A stretch of 64,000 nucleotides of DNA from Diplosphaera chodatii (Eukaryota > Chlorophyta > Trebouxiophyceae > Prasiolales > Stichococcaceae): assembly GCA_032358165.1 (NCBI GenBank), contig JAALGY010000038.1:1922001-1986000 (forward strand), given 5' to 3'. Under the pieces are notes generated by a model that saw only the letters and a list, made by a program, of their open reading frames with translations, had not been told where the DNA came from and ran no database searches. Position numbers and translations under genes: made by a program. Numbering within the stretch: the first letter of the stretch is position 1; every line of letters begins with the position of its first letter. This document shows positions 43,233-56,138 of this stretch, piece after piece.

Positions 43233-43579
43233 TCAATTAACGCTTTCGGTTCGTACATGGGTATTTCAGCACACTCGCCCCATCCAGCAGCAGTCTCAGA
43301 TAGAATACGCATTTACATCAACATGTTGTGTGATTTGCTGCTGTCATGGGGTAGAGTGTCAAACCGCAGAACAGTCTGCGAAGCCGATGAACTCCCTCCA
43401 ATGCAGCGAAACAGCAATGTAAATGATTGCACCTCAGCTCATATCATCACAATAAAGTGCAGTTGCACCAACATGTGACAACGTCCCTAGCGGCTACATG
43501 CACATCCTAGCCACCAGGAGCCGCCAGGGTCTTGCACACAAAGTGTCTGTCAATCTGAGATCAGTTGCATTGGTGTTGC

Positions 43580-43759
43580 ATGGATACATGGGAGTACAGG
43601 TGGGCTTTATCCGCCCTGCGGCGCGCCGCACTGGCAGACATTGCCGGCCACCGCGCCTCCCAGACACTGCACGCCGCAGTTGGAACCCGCTACGCAGTTC
43701 CCGCAGTTGTTGATGCCTTGAGAGGTACCACAGCAGAAGTTCCGACGGTCTTAACTTAG
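43580..43759 (+). CDS. Doubtful 59-residue open frame, Ala-rich
   Basis: From an ATG at 43580 the frame encodes 59 residues, with an Ala/Leu/Arg-rich helical middle (ALSALRRAALADIAGHRAS). The base composition here is exon-like (GC-rich) compared with the surrounding AT-rich DNA, which is the only reason to list it. No family match was recognised. It could be a small gene, a lone exon or chance. Confidence 0.2.
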   Translation: MDTWEYRWALSALRRAALADIAGHRASQTLHAAVGTRYAVPAVVDALRGTTAEVPTVLT

Positions 43760-44676
43760 AGGCATGGTTTAGCAACTAGCATGTTATGCTGACATAATGG
43801 CAATGCGATGAGAACACATGCCGAGAACAAGGACGAGACAGTAAAGCCGCACATGGGCACCCGTCGGGCACATTGCGCATGTCGCAGGTAGTGGGCATCC
43901 CATTGCCGGACGGGCAGCTCTGCAGCAAGTCGCAGCCCCATGCCCTGATTGCCGCAGCCATCGCATCTGCACACAGGCTATACATGCTCCAGACGATGAC
44001 GAAGCATGCTCGGAGGTATGCTCAGCAAGCCGATGAAGCATGCATGACGATGGATCAGGCCAGCAAGGGATGCTGGCACAGCGCAGGTGTTGCGAGACAG
44101 CTACTAGCTAGGATGGAGGGCATATACTAATACGTGTTGGCACGACACCGTGTTGCCGGTTGCTGGAATTGAGTATGAGACAGGATGGCACGCACCGGGC
44201 ACGTCCTGGGACTGCTCGGGCATACTTGTGGCCAGCATCGAGCGTCCTGCTCCGGTTGCTGCAGTGCCTGCATGCATGATAATGCATGGCTTCAAAGTCG
44301 CTGACAGATTCATGAAATCCTACCCTGCTTTCACCGTATAAGTCCGCTTTGTCGGAATGAGTTGCTTGAAGAAGCAATGGCAGACCCTCAGCATGCAAGT
44401 GAATCTGACAAAACAGGACATCGTCCCCGCGATTGGCAATGACAGTAATCAGCATTGCTCGGATGTGGCATAGTACAGCATCATCGGTGCAAATAGCATC
44501 AACTGCTGCGTGGCAAGCAAGGGTGTGTATGAGCAGCGGGCTGATGCGGTATTCCATGCCATGGATCACCAGTGCAGAGGGCCGCGATGGCCAGCAGCAC
44601 CGCCAGGAGGGCAGCTGAGGACTTCATGTCGAAACGCCGATTGTGCAATCGGCGGTGGGAGGAACGAGCTGGGAGT

Positions 44677-44749
44677 GGCTTCTGACAGCCGAGTGAGATC
44701 TTCTGCGCACTTTAACCCCATCAAGCGGCTTCTGAGAGCCGAATGAGAT
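44677..44749. repeat. Imperfect 23-base direct repeat, 50 bases apart
   Basis: GGCTTCTGACAGCCGAGTGA (44677-44696) and GGCTTCTGAGAGCCGAATGA (44727-44746), each followed by GAT, differ at two positions. They lie in non-coding DNA downstream of both neighbouring genes. The function is unknown. Confidence 0.6.
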
Positions 44750-45141
44750 GTGTAATTGAACCCCACAAGCTGCGTAGCTTCAGCGCTGCACGAACGTTCT
44801 TGTTATGACCCTGGGTGGTAAATCCGAGATCGTTGTGCCAACTGTCACAGAGCAAATTGCTAAGGCTACCGTGGACAGTCATAGCTTGGTCTCTCGGTGT
44901 TCAAGTGCTCCTCCTGCAGTTTCCCTCAGACACATGTGGGTAGTCGTCCCCACAGCTGAACTCGCTCATCCCCTTCTCCCCGTCTCCTGACACATACACA
45001 CATTCTCACATGCTGCACGCCCCATGCTGCCCGCCGTATCGCACGCTTGGAGGTACTGCTGCTGGGCACCACTGCCGTTCATGGGCTGCACAGCCTGCTT
45101 GCTGTGCCCTTTCACATGGCCACCGTTGGCCGACCTCGAGC

Positions 45142-46842
45142 TCACACCAGCGGCCGGGGCGGCGTGATGCTGCCACTCCGTGTGTCAGGGCTGTACAACA
45201 GGTTCAGCGTGTAGATGAGCGCCGACGCGCGCCCATAATCCAGCTTCTTGTCGGCCCTGCATGGCCGAGAGCATGTCTTGTTGACACAAGGGCCAGCAGC
45301 TGCTCAATGTAACAGCAGCTGATGACTTACTAACACCGCATGAGAGGCCGAGAAGCACAGGATGCGGCTGCGGCTTGACAATGCAACGACAAGGCTTGTG
45401 ACTGTGTTTACCTATCTGTGCCCCAAATCCTGTACAATCTTGCCCCTGTCTTTTCAGCATGTGCAAAGTCGTCTTCTGCAACCGGCACCTGCACCCGGGC
45501 GAGACTCAGATCTTGATATCCACCTCGTCAGACTATGTCCTTCAACGGCTAGCAGATCTGTTGGGTGGATGGTCTCACCCCGCAGTCGCTGCATGACTGG
45601 ATCACTGCCCTGTAGATCTTGATGCCGCAGCCTACACACCACATCTGCTACAAGTGAGATGTCTGCTTGACACAGCCTTGTCGCACACATAGTGCATGTG
45701 CTCCTTTTCCCCCTGCTGGTATTGGCAGGTGGCTATTTCCCAGAACATGGCACACACCGTTGATGCAGCTGGAGATGTCAAGCAGCGCATTTCGTGGCAG
45801 TCGCTCCTGGCGCTGTGGCACAAAGATGGTGATGACTGATAGCTTCTCGTCCAAAGAGTTGTCTGCAGCGCAAACACCCATCCTCTTATGCAAGCCATCT
45901 CATATGATGGCGATGGGTTGAAATCACGACATGTCTGTTGCTTGCCCATGTGGCATGCTCAAAGTGCTCCTACCGACTGTCACGTTGTTGAAGCTCAGCT
46001 TCTCAGACCGCCGCATCGAAGGGTCCGGCGTGCAGTATGCAACGTAATCCGTCAGGCGGTCGCTCACCGCCGACAGCTCTGCGTCTGATAGCTTCTTGCC
46101 CCTGTAGTCTGTGAATTGCAGACGCAGTGTAGAGTTGACCGTGCGACCACTGCTACGGCGTTCAATGTCCGAATAGTGCGATGGCCACGGTGTGGCTGCA
46201 TCACTCTCGATGTATTGCAGCATGTGGTCTACATTCAGGGACTGAGGCAAGGTCGGCATCAATTGCTCTGGGTGTACCTGTCAGCCAGAACTTGTTGGTG
46301 ACAATGCCCTCGTCGCTGGTGTGGAGCGTGGCATTTTGCACGTCGAGCATCAGGCCGTTCAGCACCCAGGCGATGACTCTGAACATGCCGGGGTACCCCT
46401 GGACCTGCACAGGGTTGCATGCATGTGTTGAATGGACTCTGCAGACCCGCAATAACTGGTGATGGGAGGAAGAGTGTGGCGTGTTCACCTCAATGGTCAC
46501 AACGCTGTACTCCTTGTGGGAGTCGTTGTTTACGGAGATGTCTGGCGGTAGGCAGACGTCGCCGTCAGAATCCTCTGCCGCTGGGTTGTTTGGTGCCTGC
46601 TCCTGTGCTGCCGCTGCTTGACAGCGCACGGCGTGCCTGCACCTGCCTTTGCTGTGTGACGCTGCTTGCACACAATGCGCGACGACTGATGGACTGTGGC
46701 TTCGCATTGGCGCTGGAACATGTTGCAGGGCATGGCGCATGCCGCAGAACGCTGATTTCGTATGTATCAGGCCTGCAGCTGGACACCGCGCAACTCGCGT
46801 ATGTGCCAAAGCCTGCACGTCTACAGTGTTCATGTAACTCAT
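45142..46842 (-). CDS. Plastid-type protein with two ACT domains
   Basis: ACT domains bind amino acids and regulate enzymes; in plants, ACT-only proteins (ACR family) act in plastids, for example with glutamine synthetase. Seven exons (46842-46489, 46404-46278, 46108-45978, 45806-45758, 45631-45579, 45488-45412, 45256-45142) give 301 residues. The first 85 residues are Ala/His/Arg-rich and fit a transit peptide. ACT-1: EYSVVTIEVQGYPGMFRVIAWVL, then VTNKFWLTD and a helix ending in DYVAYCTPD. ACT-2 is more divergent: ALLDISSCINGCGIKIYRAVI, then TGARLYRIWGTDR and KKLDYGRASALIYTLNLLYSPD. The matching ends, YCTPD and LYSPD, suggest an internal duplication. No catalytic domain accompanies them. The joins of the three short 3' exons rest on phase and repeat symmetry. 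Confidence 0.75.
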
Positions 46843-47310
46843 CGCAACCGTGGTGAGTAAGCACGCACTCCAATGTGCAGCTGCCAGCCTTACGATGTGT
46901 GACTTCCTGAAGTTGGAAACACTGTTACAGCAGTAGCACTATGGTCGATCAGACACCCCGCAATATGATACAGGGTTGTTAGCAGCTTCTTGTGTATCTT
47001 ATTGACTGACTGTTGGAGTCGGCAGCGAGAACTGCACGCCATCATTCGGTGTGTCTGACAACAGCACGTGGCACCGTCTGACAGTGTACTGCGTGAGGAG
47101 TGAGTTCTTCTGCTGTAGCTCATGATCTGCGATTGCGAGCCCTCCAAGAGCCTCTCACGTCAAAAGCTCGCGTCGCAACGACATGGCAACTGTGCAATGG
47201 TGTTCAACCCATGGCGAGCCAAAAGAATGTTGTTGTTCTGTACGCCGCAGTTCCAAGGCAATGCAGACCTGTTCTATGAGACAGCGTTGCCGATAGCGCT
47301 CGTGCCGCCA
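46843..47310. other. Spacer upstream of the ACT gene and downstream of BRM
   Basis: About 470 bases between two minus-strand genes, holding the ACT-gene promoter and the BRM 3' UTR. A minus-strand TGTAA (plus-strand TTACA at 46925-46929) is a possible BRM poly(A) signal. No exon was recognised. Confidence 0.4.
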
Positions 47311-50300
47311 TCATCGTGCCCCGCCAAATTTGACCTTGAGCGGCCCGTTGTGCTTGGGCTTCTTCGCTGCAGGCTGCCCATTGACCGCACCACCATTGGA
47401 CGCCGACCGCTTGATCGTGACGCCAGGGTTCAGATGCTGGTGCTGTGAAGCATCCCCTGCGCCGTGCATGTCATGATACCCGGGTGGCGGGGGATGCTGC
47501 TGCTGCTGCCGCCCCAGGTTGCTCAACGACGGCGTACGCTGCACGCCGGCGGCTGATGGCCCCTGCATGAACCCATGCGACTTGTGTCACGCTCACACAC
47601 CTCCTGTGGGCTGTTCAACATCTGCTGGACATGCCACCGACCATCGATTGCACCTCCTGCCGCACAGCCATGTGGCAGCGGCACAAGGCTGTTTGGTAGC
47701 AGCAAGAGCATCTTTTGCTTCTGCAAGTTCCACATCAGCACCCACCGGCACTGCAGCCCATAACCTTTGCTCTGCAGCACCAGCAGCATAACTATTTTGA
47801 GCCAAGTGTCAGGTGGAGCGCGCACCAGGTGGGTGGGGCTGCTGGAGGCGCTGTTGGGCACCGAGCGCCGCTGCTGCTGGCTGTCCTCGCCCTGCTGCGA
47901 CATGGAGCCCTCCAGCAGCAGGTTGGCATCTGCATTGGAACACATAGCACGATATAGACAGCAGTTCATGGGCATGATGTGCCACCCTTGTTGCCATCGC
48001 AAGCGCCAAACAGTAATGGAGGGCCGGCAGCCGAAAGCAGACAGCTCACCTACGACCTCCTCTTCCATGTCAGCATCATCTGCTGCTGCTGCCGCCGTTG
48101 CATCCTCGTCTCCATCTGACTCTCCCTGCGACCAGGCACAGTAGCCATCAAGCGAAATGTGGAGATGTGGCTAGTTGGCACCGTTAACACATCATCACGA
48201 ACTGGAAGCAGCGCGGCTGCACAGCAGGGCAAGAGGTTTCCAGGCAGGCCCAAGACTGTTGTGATGTCCAAGCTCACCCCAGAGCCGTCCAGGTACGAGT
48301 CCAGGTCGGCCGCCTCGGCGTACGAGGCCGGCCGCTTGGTCTGCCGCTTGCCCAGCTGCTGCGCGGGCGGCAGCAGCGGCGCGCGGTGCCTGGCGGGCGC
48401 ACCCTTGGCGGGCGGCGGGCCAAACAGCCCCGGCTCCCCGGCGAGCGCCGCCAGCTCCGTCACCTGTTTGCACAGGGCTGCCCATGCTTTCGGCACTGCG
48501 ACTGTGCTGTGGACTCTGCTGTCACGGCTGTGATGCCTGGCACGTGAAGCGGCGACAGCCACAATAAGCACGGCTTAGAATGCCTGCAGCGATGGCGGTG
48601 CCAAGGCATCTGCTGCAGGGCAGGCACAGTTGCGGCACCCAAATGCGGAGCATGCAGTCCTCATATGTGAAGAAATAGGAACCTGGTCTGGCCGCAGTTT
48701 GCTGGTGGCGGTGATGGCCTCCCGCACATCGTCCGCCTCATAGCGCAGGAAGTGCGGCACCGCCTCTGCCGGCGCGGGCAGAGGCAGCCAGAGCCCCTGC
48801 GCAATGCCACCCGCATTACACAATGGTGCGTATGCTCGCAGAACAAGCGAGAGCATGCCTGCATGCATGCATGCAGTGGACCACATGTGCACTCCTGTGC
48901 GCCCATCGACCACTGAGACAGGCGCAGTGACAGCGCTGGCTCTGGTCTGCCTGACTGTGGGTTGCCTCCTTGAGCTGGTGGAGAAAAAGGAACAACAGTT
49001 GCCTTTGCCGCACTCACCGGCTGTGCATCCAGGGACTGGAACAGGGTAACCTCCTCAGGGCCGCGCGCAAGCATGGCATTCAGCGCTGCGTCGTCGGGCG
49101 TCGTGTTGACCGCCTGCTTCAGCCGATCCTCATCCTGCACATGGTTACAATGCAACAATGTGCGCAGGGTGATCCAGGTGTTCATGCCCAGACTGCTGTG
49201 TGGGGCCTTGACGACGGCTGCAAGCTCGCTGTGATGCAGCACAGGTGCTCCGCACCTGCAGCATCTGCTCCAGGGTCTCCCGCCGCTCCGCCATGGACGT
49301 CTGCATGTCGAAGCGGCCGGCATCGATGACCTCGTTGGCCATGTCGATCTTCATCGCCTGGATCTTGTTGCGCACAAGCGACTCGATGCTGTCGGCGTAC
49401 AGCGGCTGCCCCTCCGGCGTCACCTGCAGTCAAATACTGACTATTGAACAGCCATCGCAATAACTTTATTGCAAAATTGCCCAGGTATGCAGCTTGTATA
49501 GAGCAGCGTAATTCCAGACCTTGAAGGAGGCTCTTGCTAGCCTGCACGTGGATCTTGCCTAATATTATGCAATTACACACAGGTCGGGGGCCCTGCAGGA
49601 CTACTTACTACTTCCGTTTGACATGCGGTCCCCTGGGCCAACTGGCCAAACGAGTGTGGCATCACTAACATGACTGCCCACTGTTTTAATAGCAGAATGT
49701 GTATGCCTTATTGCAGCCAATCGGTGCCTCGAGTACCTCAAGAAAGTACTGGCAGGATATGAGCTGGCAGCAGGGCACCAACCTTTGACGGCGGCCGTGG
49801 ACGTCCGGCAGCCTCATCCACGACAGCAAATGCATCCGCATCCGCCACCGCCTCCAGGTGGATCACCCGTACCTGTGCATGGCGACTATGCTCATATGCC
49901 TGCCTGGTTGCTGTTTGGTGGGCACACCCACAGCGTGCTCTGATGTGCCCAGTATGATGCAAGTGGGCAGCGCAGGACATGGTGTGACACCGGCGAGGAC
50001 AGCACCAGGGTCATGCAGGGCAGGTTGAGACACTTGCTGCATCACCACGTCATCAAGGTGTTTTGCATGCAACCATACCTCGCGAGTCTGGCCGATGCGG
50101 TGGGACCGCGCAATGGCCTGCTCCTCGTTCTTAGGGTTTGGGTCCGGATCATAGATGATCTGCAGCGAGCATGATGCTTATCGGAGTGCAGGGCTGTACA
50201 GCGCAGTGGGAGACGTTCCTCAGGGTCGGCAAGCAAACCCATGCAACGCCCTGTGCAGTTGGGACCGTACCACAGTGTCAGCTGACTGCAGGTTCAGGCC

Positions 50301-53300
50301 CCGGCCGGCGGCACGGATGGACAGCAGGAAGATGAAGGCCTTGCTGTCTGGTGCATTGAACTGCTGGATCGCCGTCTCCCTGCATGACATGAAGCACAAC
50401 CGATGCAGGGCAGCCAGCCAGCAAGATGCTGCGCTTGCACATTGAGGATGCTCATTTGGCGAGGCGCTTGTGATGAAAATGAGCAAGACATTAGCAGGTT
50501 CAGGCAGCACCTGTCCTCCAGGGAGGTCGAGCCATCAATGCGCAGGGCAGCCATGCTGTCCCCGTTCGGCAGCACCCTCGATGCCAGGTATGCCTGCAGG
50601 CGCACAGCTAAAACCGTTGTGAGGGTGTTGTGGGGTGCCATAGACGTACAAGTCAGGACAGCACACCATGCATTACACCGTTACAGCACAGCCAAGTGCA
50701 ACAAGACCTGCAGCAGGTCCAGGAGGCGCGTCATGGTCGAGAACAGCAGCACGCGGTGTCCGGCAGTGCGCAGCTTGACCTGCAGCCACATTGAAGCGCA
50801 TATACTATCTGGCAGCGTTCAGGGTGCTGGAACTTGTGTGGACCACTGGGTCGGCCATAACGACTATGCACAGAATGAACACCGCACCAGTATGCGGTCG
50901 AGCAGGACCAGCTTCCCACACTCGGCCACAATGGTGGCTGCGTCCAGCGGAGCACCCGGCACCGCTGGGTAGCTCAGCATGGGGTGGTTGCACAGCTGCA
51001 GAGAGAAAACATCGCTGTCAGTGCTTGTTGGATGTCTCTCAGTAGAGCATGGTCACCGGAGAGCCCTGATCATCTGAAAGTGGTTGGTATCGTCTGCTCG
51101 AGTTCAACGGAGGGTCTGCGCAGATCATGGCACCTTGCGCAGCTCCATGCACTTGTTGTTGAGCGGCAGGAAGGGGCGGCGGGTGCGGCCCGGCAGCGGC
51201 TGCGTGGGGTCCGTCCTCAGAGTCCCCGTCATCTGCAGCAGTGAAGGTGTGCTCAAGAGGCGTGGCGCACGATCTATTCGAGATGTTTCGGCACTGTCAG
51301 CAACAGGCGTGAGTGACAAATCATGCTTTGTATTGACCCATGTGATCGTCCTCACCTTCACCCAGTTGTAGATGACAGATTGGTAGGGCGTCATCGCGCA
51401 CTTGACTACCACTGCCACCTGCACAGCACAGGCACTAGTTGGGGGCGGCTGCTGTACACCCTGTTTAAAATGGTCCCTGCAGCTGACCTACAAAAGTGAT
51501 TACAAGGAAACCGGAGGATGTGCGCACCTTCTCTGGGAGCCGCGACTCCACATCCTGCACCTGCCGCCGCAGCATGAAGGGCTCCAGGATCTGGTGCAGC
51601 CGGTGGATGACCACCACCCGCTTCTCCGTTTGGAGCCACTCCTGGAGGGCGATGCAGGCAATATGTGAGAAGGGTGTCCACTGCAGGCTGTGGTCAACTC
51701 AAGAAAGCCCTCATGACTCAAACCGACGGCATGTCGAGCGCTGCAGTGCACATCTGACAGGCAAGTTGCTGGGCCATGCCAACTATTGCTAGCAACAACA
51801 GGCGGCCTTGTGTAGCACCTCGTTCCCAGCGCCGGCCTTCTTCTCGCCATCCGCTCCAAAGGCGTCACCAAACCAGTCGTCAAACATGCCCTTGTCGTCA
51901 AACACCTGCAGTCATCACCATGTGCAGGGTCCTCGCCGGGCCGCTGGACCCTCCAAAGCATGAACCCAGTGCAGTGCACTGCCGTGCTATCCCAGCGGGC
52001 ACTGCACGGCAGCAGGCATCCATGCCACGATGTTGCGTTTCCGCACAACCAGACCCTGCAACCCTGCAGACGTACCGCGGGGAGCAGCAGGTTGAGCAGG
52101 CTCCACAGCTCGCGCAGGTCGTTCTGGAGCGGGGTGCCGGTGAGCAGCAGGCGGCGGGCGGTGGTGAAGCGGTCCAGGTCCTTGGCCAGCTTGGACTGCC
52201 GGTCCTTCATGCGCTGCGCCTCGTCAATGATGATGTACTTCCACTCCACCTGCGGGGTCAACAGCAGCCCAGTTGCTGATCCAAAGACCTGTGATGTGTC
52301 GCTTTTGAGTGCTACTCTCCATGGGTTTGGTGGCGTTCCGTCGCTCTATACAATCAGGATCACGATCAGTAGATCCTGATCGTGAAGAGCCAGGGGTTCA
52401 GACTTGAATGAGAGGTCGACTGGCCAAGCCGAACAGTCTACTGAGATCCGATTGGCACAGGTAGATATTCTACTGAAAGCAGCATGAGCCTGTTAAGAGG
52501 GCAGACTACACAAATGGCCTCATCCGCACCTTGGACAGCCGCGCACGGTCTCGCATGATGTACTCGTAGGTGGTCACCAGCACATTGAACTGTAGGGCCG
52601 ACACCTCGGTGTTGAACATGCGAGCCCGCACCTGCAGGCCACCACGCACAGCACAGCATAGTATATGATGGTTGCGTCTTCATGATCACACGCTGAATGC
52701 AGGTCAGCCGCCGTGCAGTTGCCATGCACAGAAGATGTGGGCCAATGCTGATGCGCCGCAACACAGCTGCAGTAAGATCACTGGCCCTGTGTAGTCTCTA
52801 CAATCATCCCGTCTGCATCGTGACCCACCTCTCGAGTGCCAACGTAGTAGATGCAGCGCACGCCAGGGAGCCAGCGTGTGAGCTCTGCCTTCCAATTCAC
52901 CATGACGGCATTGGGCACAATGATGAGGTGCGGCCCATAGTTGCCTTTCTTCTCCATCAAGTGTGCTATCAGCGCCATTACCTGTACTGTCTTGCCCAGA
53001 CCCTACAGCATGCCAAAGGATGGGTTGATATACGAGAACAGCAAGTCGTACCTTGTAACAGACAGCACCCATGACGCCTGTTTCAATCACGAAACACTGA
53101 TGGAAACTCATGGAAGTTGGTGCGACCATGTCAGATGCGAGCGCACCATCTCATCAGCAAGGATGCCGTTCAGGTGGTTGTTGTACAGCGAGACCATCCA
53201 CTGCAGGCCGACCATCTGGTACTCCCGCAGCGCTGCCCCCGGCGGCGGCTGCAGCGTGCGCGGCGCCTCCTGGATGGCCTCCCCCACGCTGTGGGCCAGC

Positions 53301-56138
53301 CTGCAGCAGAGCACGGTGACCCTTACAAACCGGCTGTACCAGCTACGAGACCAGGCCCTTGCCAGTGCTGCGATCAAATAGAAGCTCACGAGTAGTAGCG
53401 GCTCTGGGCGTCGCCGACATGGTGCCGTGACCGCGACATGAGCTCCGACTTGGCTGCGGCCTCTGCGGCTGCAGCTGCTGCGGCAGCCTGGACAAAGAAG
53501 ACGACACCATCTCAGATCCAATACCATCTGGCGGAGTGCTTTGTTCACACAGCAAACAGTTGAGGGGTCCCTACTGCTGCCATTGTGTGTTGCGTTTCAG
53601 TTGGCAGCCCACCTTGACCTCTTCCTCGGTGGCGCCGCTGGCCCGGGCTTCCAGCACAGCTGCTGCTGCCGCCTCGCTGGCTTCCTGCCCCAGCTTGACG
53701 CTGGCAACCTGCAGGTGCACAAAGGCCCAGAAAGTAAGGTGCTGCTGGTGGTGCATAGCGTTTGCACAGGTACAGGCACATGCGCTTATGGCTGGGACAC
53801 AGCATGCTCGGAGCAGCAGGGGGTGAAATTCGGTCAGACCTTGCCGGCGAGCTTGTGGATGTACTCCTCGGTGTCCGCCAGGAACTTGGACACGGCCTCG
53901 TAGCGCTCCTCCCCGCCCGCGCCCATGCCGGCGCCGGCGGCGCCCGGCTCGCTGCGCAGCAGCTCCTGGTACGCCTCGAAGTCGTGCGCCTGCGGGCGCA
54001 GAAACGGTTGGGCCTCGACATGTGTGCAGCGCGCGGTGTGCATGACGTCGATAACCCCTTAGTGCGATGGCTGGTCCTCCTGCGTCGCATCGACCACGCT
54101 GGTGGGACCACGCTGTCTGCAGTGTTTTGGGATTCCCGCGTGCACCTTCAGGGCCTCCATCCGGCGGGTGCGCATGTCGTCGGCCGCCTTGTTGGCCTCC
54201 CGCGCCAGCCGTGCATGCGCCTTCTCCACCCCACGCACCTACACAATCACAGGAGTGGCAGGGTCCAACGCCAGCACTTAGATGACTCCTGTAGCTGTCC
54301 CATGTCAGATACAGACAAAGGTTGAGGTCAGCAGTTGCTCATTCCACAGTGCTGCTGTGATGTCAGGTGCGGCTCACCGCGGCGCGGCGGGCCTCCTGCG
54401 CTGCGGAGGAGCGGTCGGACATCTCCGAGCGGAACGCCTTGACCGCCGCCGCGCGCTCGGCACCCCGCTGCGCCCGCGCCTTCTCCTCCGCCTACAGGAT
54501 TCGGAATTTAGGGTTAGAACAGTCTGCTTGGACAGGACGTCACGGCATGGTGGTACAGCCTCGAATGCTGGATTCAGTGCAGGACTTCGTTTCACATTCC
54601 ATCGCTACAAGCAGGCGGACTGCAGGCACCTTCAGCATGTCGGCTCGCTGCCGCAGGTTGAAGCGCAGGAACTTGCGGTACGTGCGGTCGTTCATGCGCA
54701 GGATCTCCTCCTGCGGACGCGCACATACATTTCAGCAGCTACGTTTGAGACGCTGCATGCCAGCAGCCCTGGTGCGTGCACAGTGCAACAGGTGTGCCGT
54801 CTGACGGCTGGCACGGCGCCGCCCACCTGCTTCGCCTCCACCTTGGTGCGCATCGCTGCCTGCACCTCGATGAGCCGCAGCCCGCGCAGCTCGATCTGCA
54901 GCTGCATGCGTCGTGTTGCGCCCTGCAGATAATGCCATAGTGCATCAGTCGAACCACATGTGAGCAGGGCCACAGTCCCCTGCGGCTGCAGGCTGGGCAC
55001 AGAGCATGTATACACAGCCAGCACGGCAACCTCCAGCAACTACCTTTGGGTCGTGCTTGATGGCGGCCAGCTCCTCCTCCAGCTCGGCCTTTTTCAGGTC
55101 CCGTGCGCGCTGCATGACACGCTGGTACTCGGCCGCCATCAGCCCTGCCACGTCAAAATTGAGCCCCTGCAGCAGAGGTTAGACAACTGTTCAGCGCACC
55201 TGAGGAGCGTCAACAGTGGCGCCGTCCAGCAGCAGGCAGCTATGCTGAAGGCTGCACTGTGGAAATGCATGCACGCGACTCACGAGGGGCTGCGCCAGCG
55301 TGCGGGCCCCGGCCGGCAGGGTCGCCGCGCGCGCGGCCGGCATGGTGCTGAACAGCGGCGCGGTCAGCGGCCGGTGCAGCGGCGGCTCCCGCTCCAGCAG
55401 CCGGGCCCGCTGCGCCGCCGCCAGCGCCGCCGCCTGCTGCTGCGCCCGCAGCGCCTGTGTGCCAGATGACTGACGGTCAGAGCACGCACGGCGAAGGTCA
55501 TTCTGATGCACACCGGTGTTGGCTGCACAGCAGCGGCAACGGCACAGGTGGCACCCGGGCCAGCAACCCGGCTGACGTGTCGCTTGGCCCACCTGCGCCT
55601 GTGCCTGCTGCTGCGGCGTGAGCTGGACGGGGGCGGGGCGGGGCTGCGGGGCGGGCGCAGGGCGCGGCAGCGGCGCCGGCGGCGTCGGCAGCGGCGCCGG
55701 CTGCAGCGGCTGCGCCGGCGGCACGGCGCCATTGACCACCGCCAGCGTGTCTGCCGCAACCTCCTTGCCGCTCTGCAGACGCAAACCAGGCCGCAGGTTG
55801 AGTACAAGACTGCTAAACTTGCTGCACAGTTTCAAACCAGCATCCCGCAGGAGGCAATCTGTACGGCCCCATCTTCCGACCTTGAGGTTGCGGAACGCCA
55901 GGATCTGATGCTTCAGCACGACCAGCTGCTGTGGCGTGAACCCGTAGCCCGTCCTCGGCTGCAGGGCAGCGATGGCTGCGGCTGTGGACACCGGCGCAGG
56001 CGCGGGCGCAGCTGCCGGCTGCGCCTGCCGCTGTGGCTGCGGCTGCATTGTGGCACCCCCATTCGCCACCGCGGCGGCCATGGGCTGCCCTCCCTGCACC
56101 GCTGCGCGGTCTGCGTGCGGATCGGGCGTGGCAGCCAT
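47311..56138 (-). CDS. BRM: BRAHMA-type SWI2/SNF2 chromatin-remodelling ATPase
   Basis: This would be the motor of a SWI/SNF complex that slides or ejects nucleosomes. About 32 exons, from 56138-55881 to roughly 47567-47311, give about 1,330 residues. Order: QLQ domain ([19 protein letters not shown], 55946-55885), a Gln/Pro/Ala-rich linker, an HSA-type helix (54710-54378; [18 protein letters not shown]), then the ATPase. ATPase motifs are LADEMGLGKT (split by the intron 53146-53003), [70 protein letters not shown] and [12 protein letters not shown] SnAC domain follows (49423-49018; INAGRFD-like [19 protein letters not shown]). DEAQRMKDR and [14 protein letters not shown] are typical of plant BRM. 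The C-terminus is basic and low-complexity and ends KVKFGGAR; no bromodomain is seen. The ATG at 56138 follows a GTG at 56150. Confidence 0.93.
52361..52384. repeat. 9-bp perfect hairpin in a BRM intron
   Basis: CACGATCAG, six loop bases, then CTGATCGTG. It lies in the intron between BRM exons 52631-52530 and 52249-52076. A related GATC-rich stretch just before it suggests a local inverted duplication. Confidence 0.6.

Larger units (their letters stand above)
43232..45141. other. Gene-poor convergent region between RecQ and the ACT-domain gene
   Basis: About 1.9 kb, the longest gene-poor stretch in the window. It holds a TGTAA at 43418-43422, about 300 bases after the RecQ stop, one doubtful open frame at 43580-43759, and an imperfect direct repeat at 44677-44749. 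The rest is more AT-rich than the exons, and no frame in it resembles a family I know. Confidence 0.5.
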
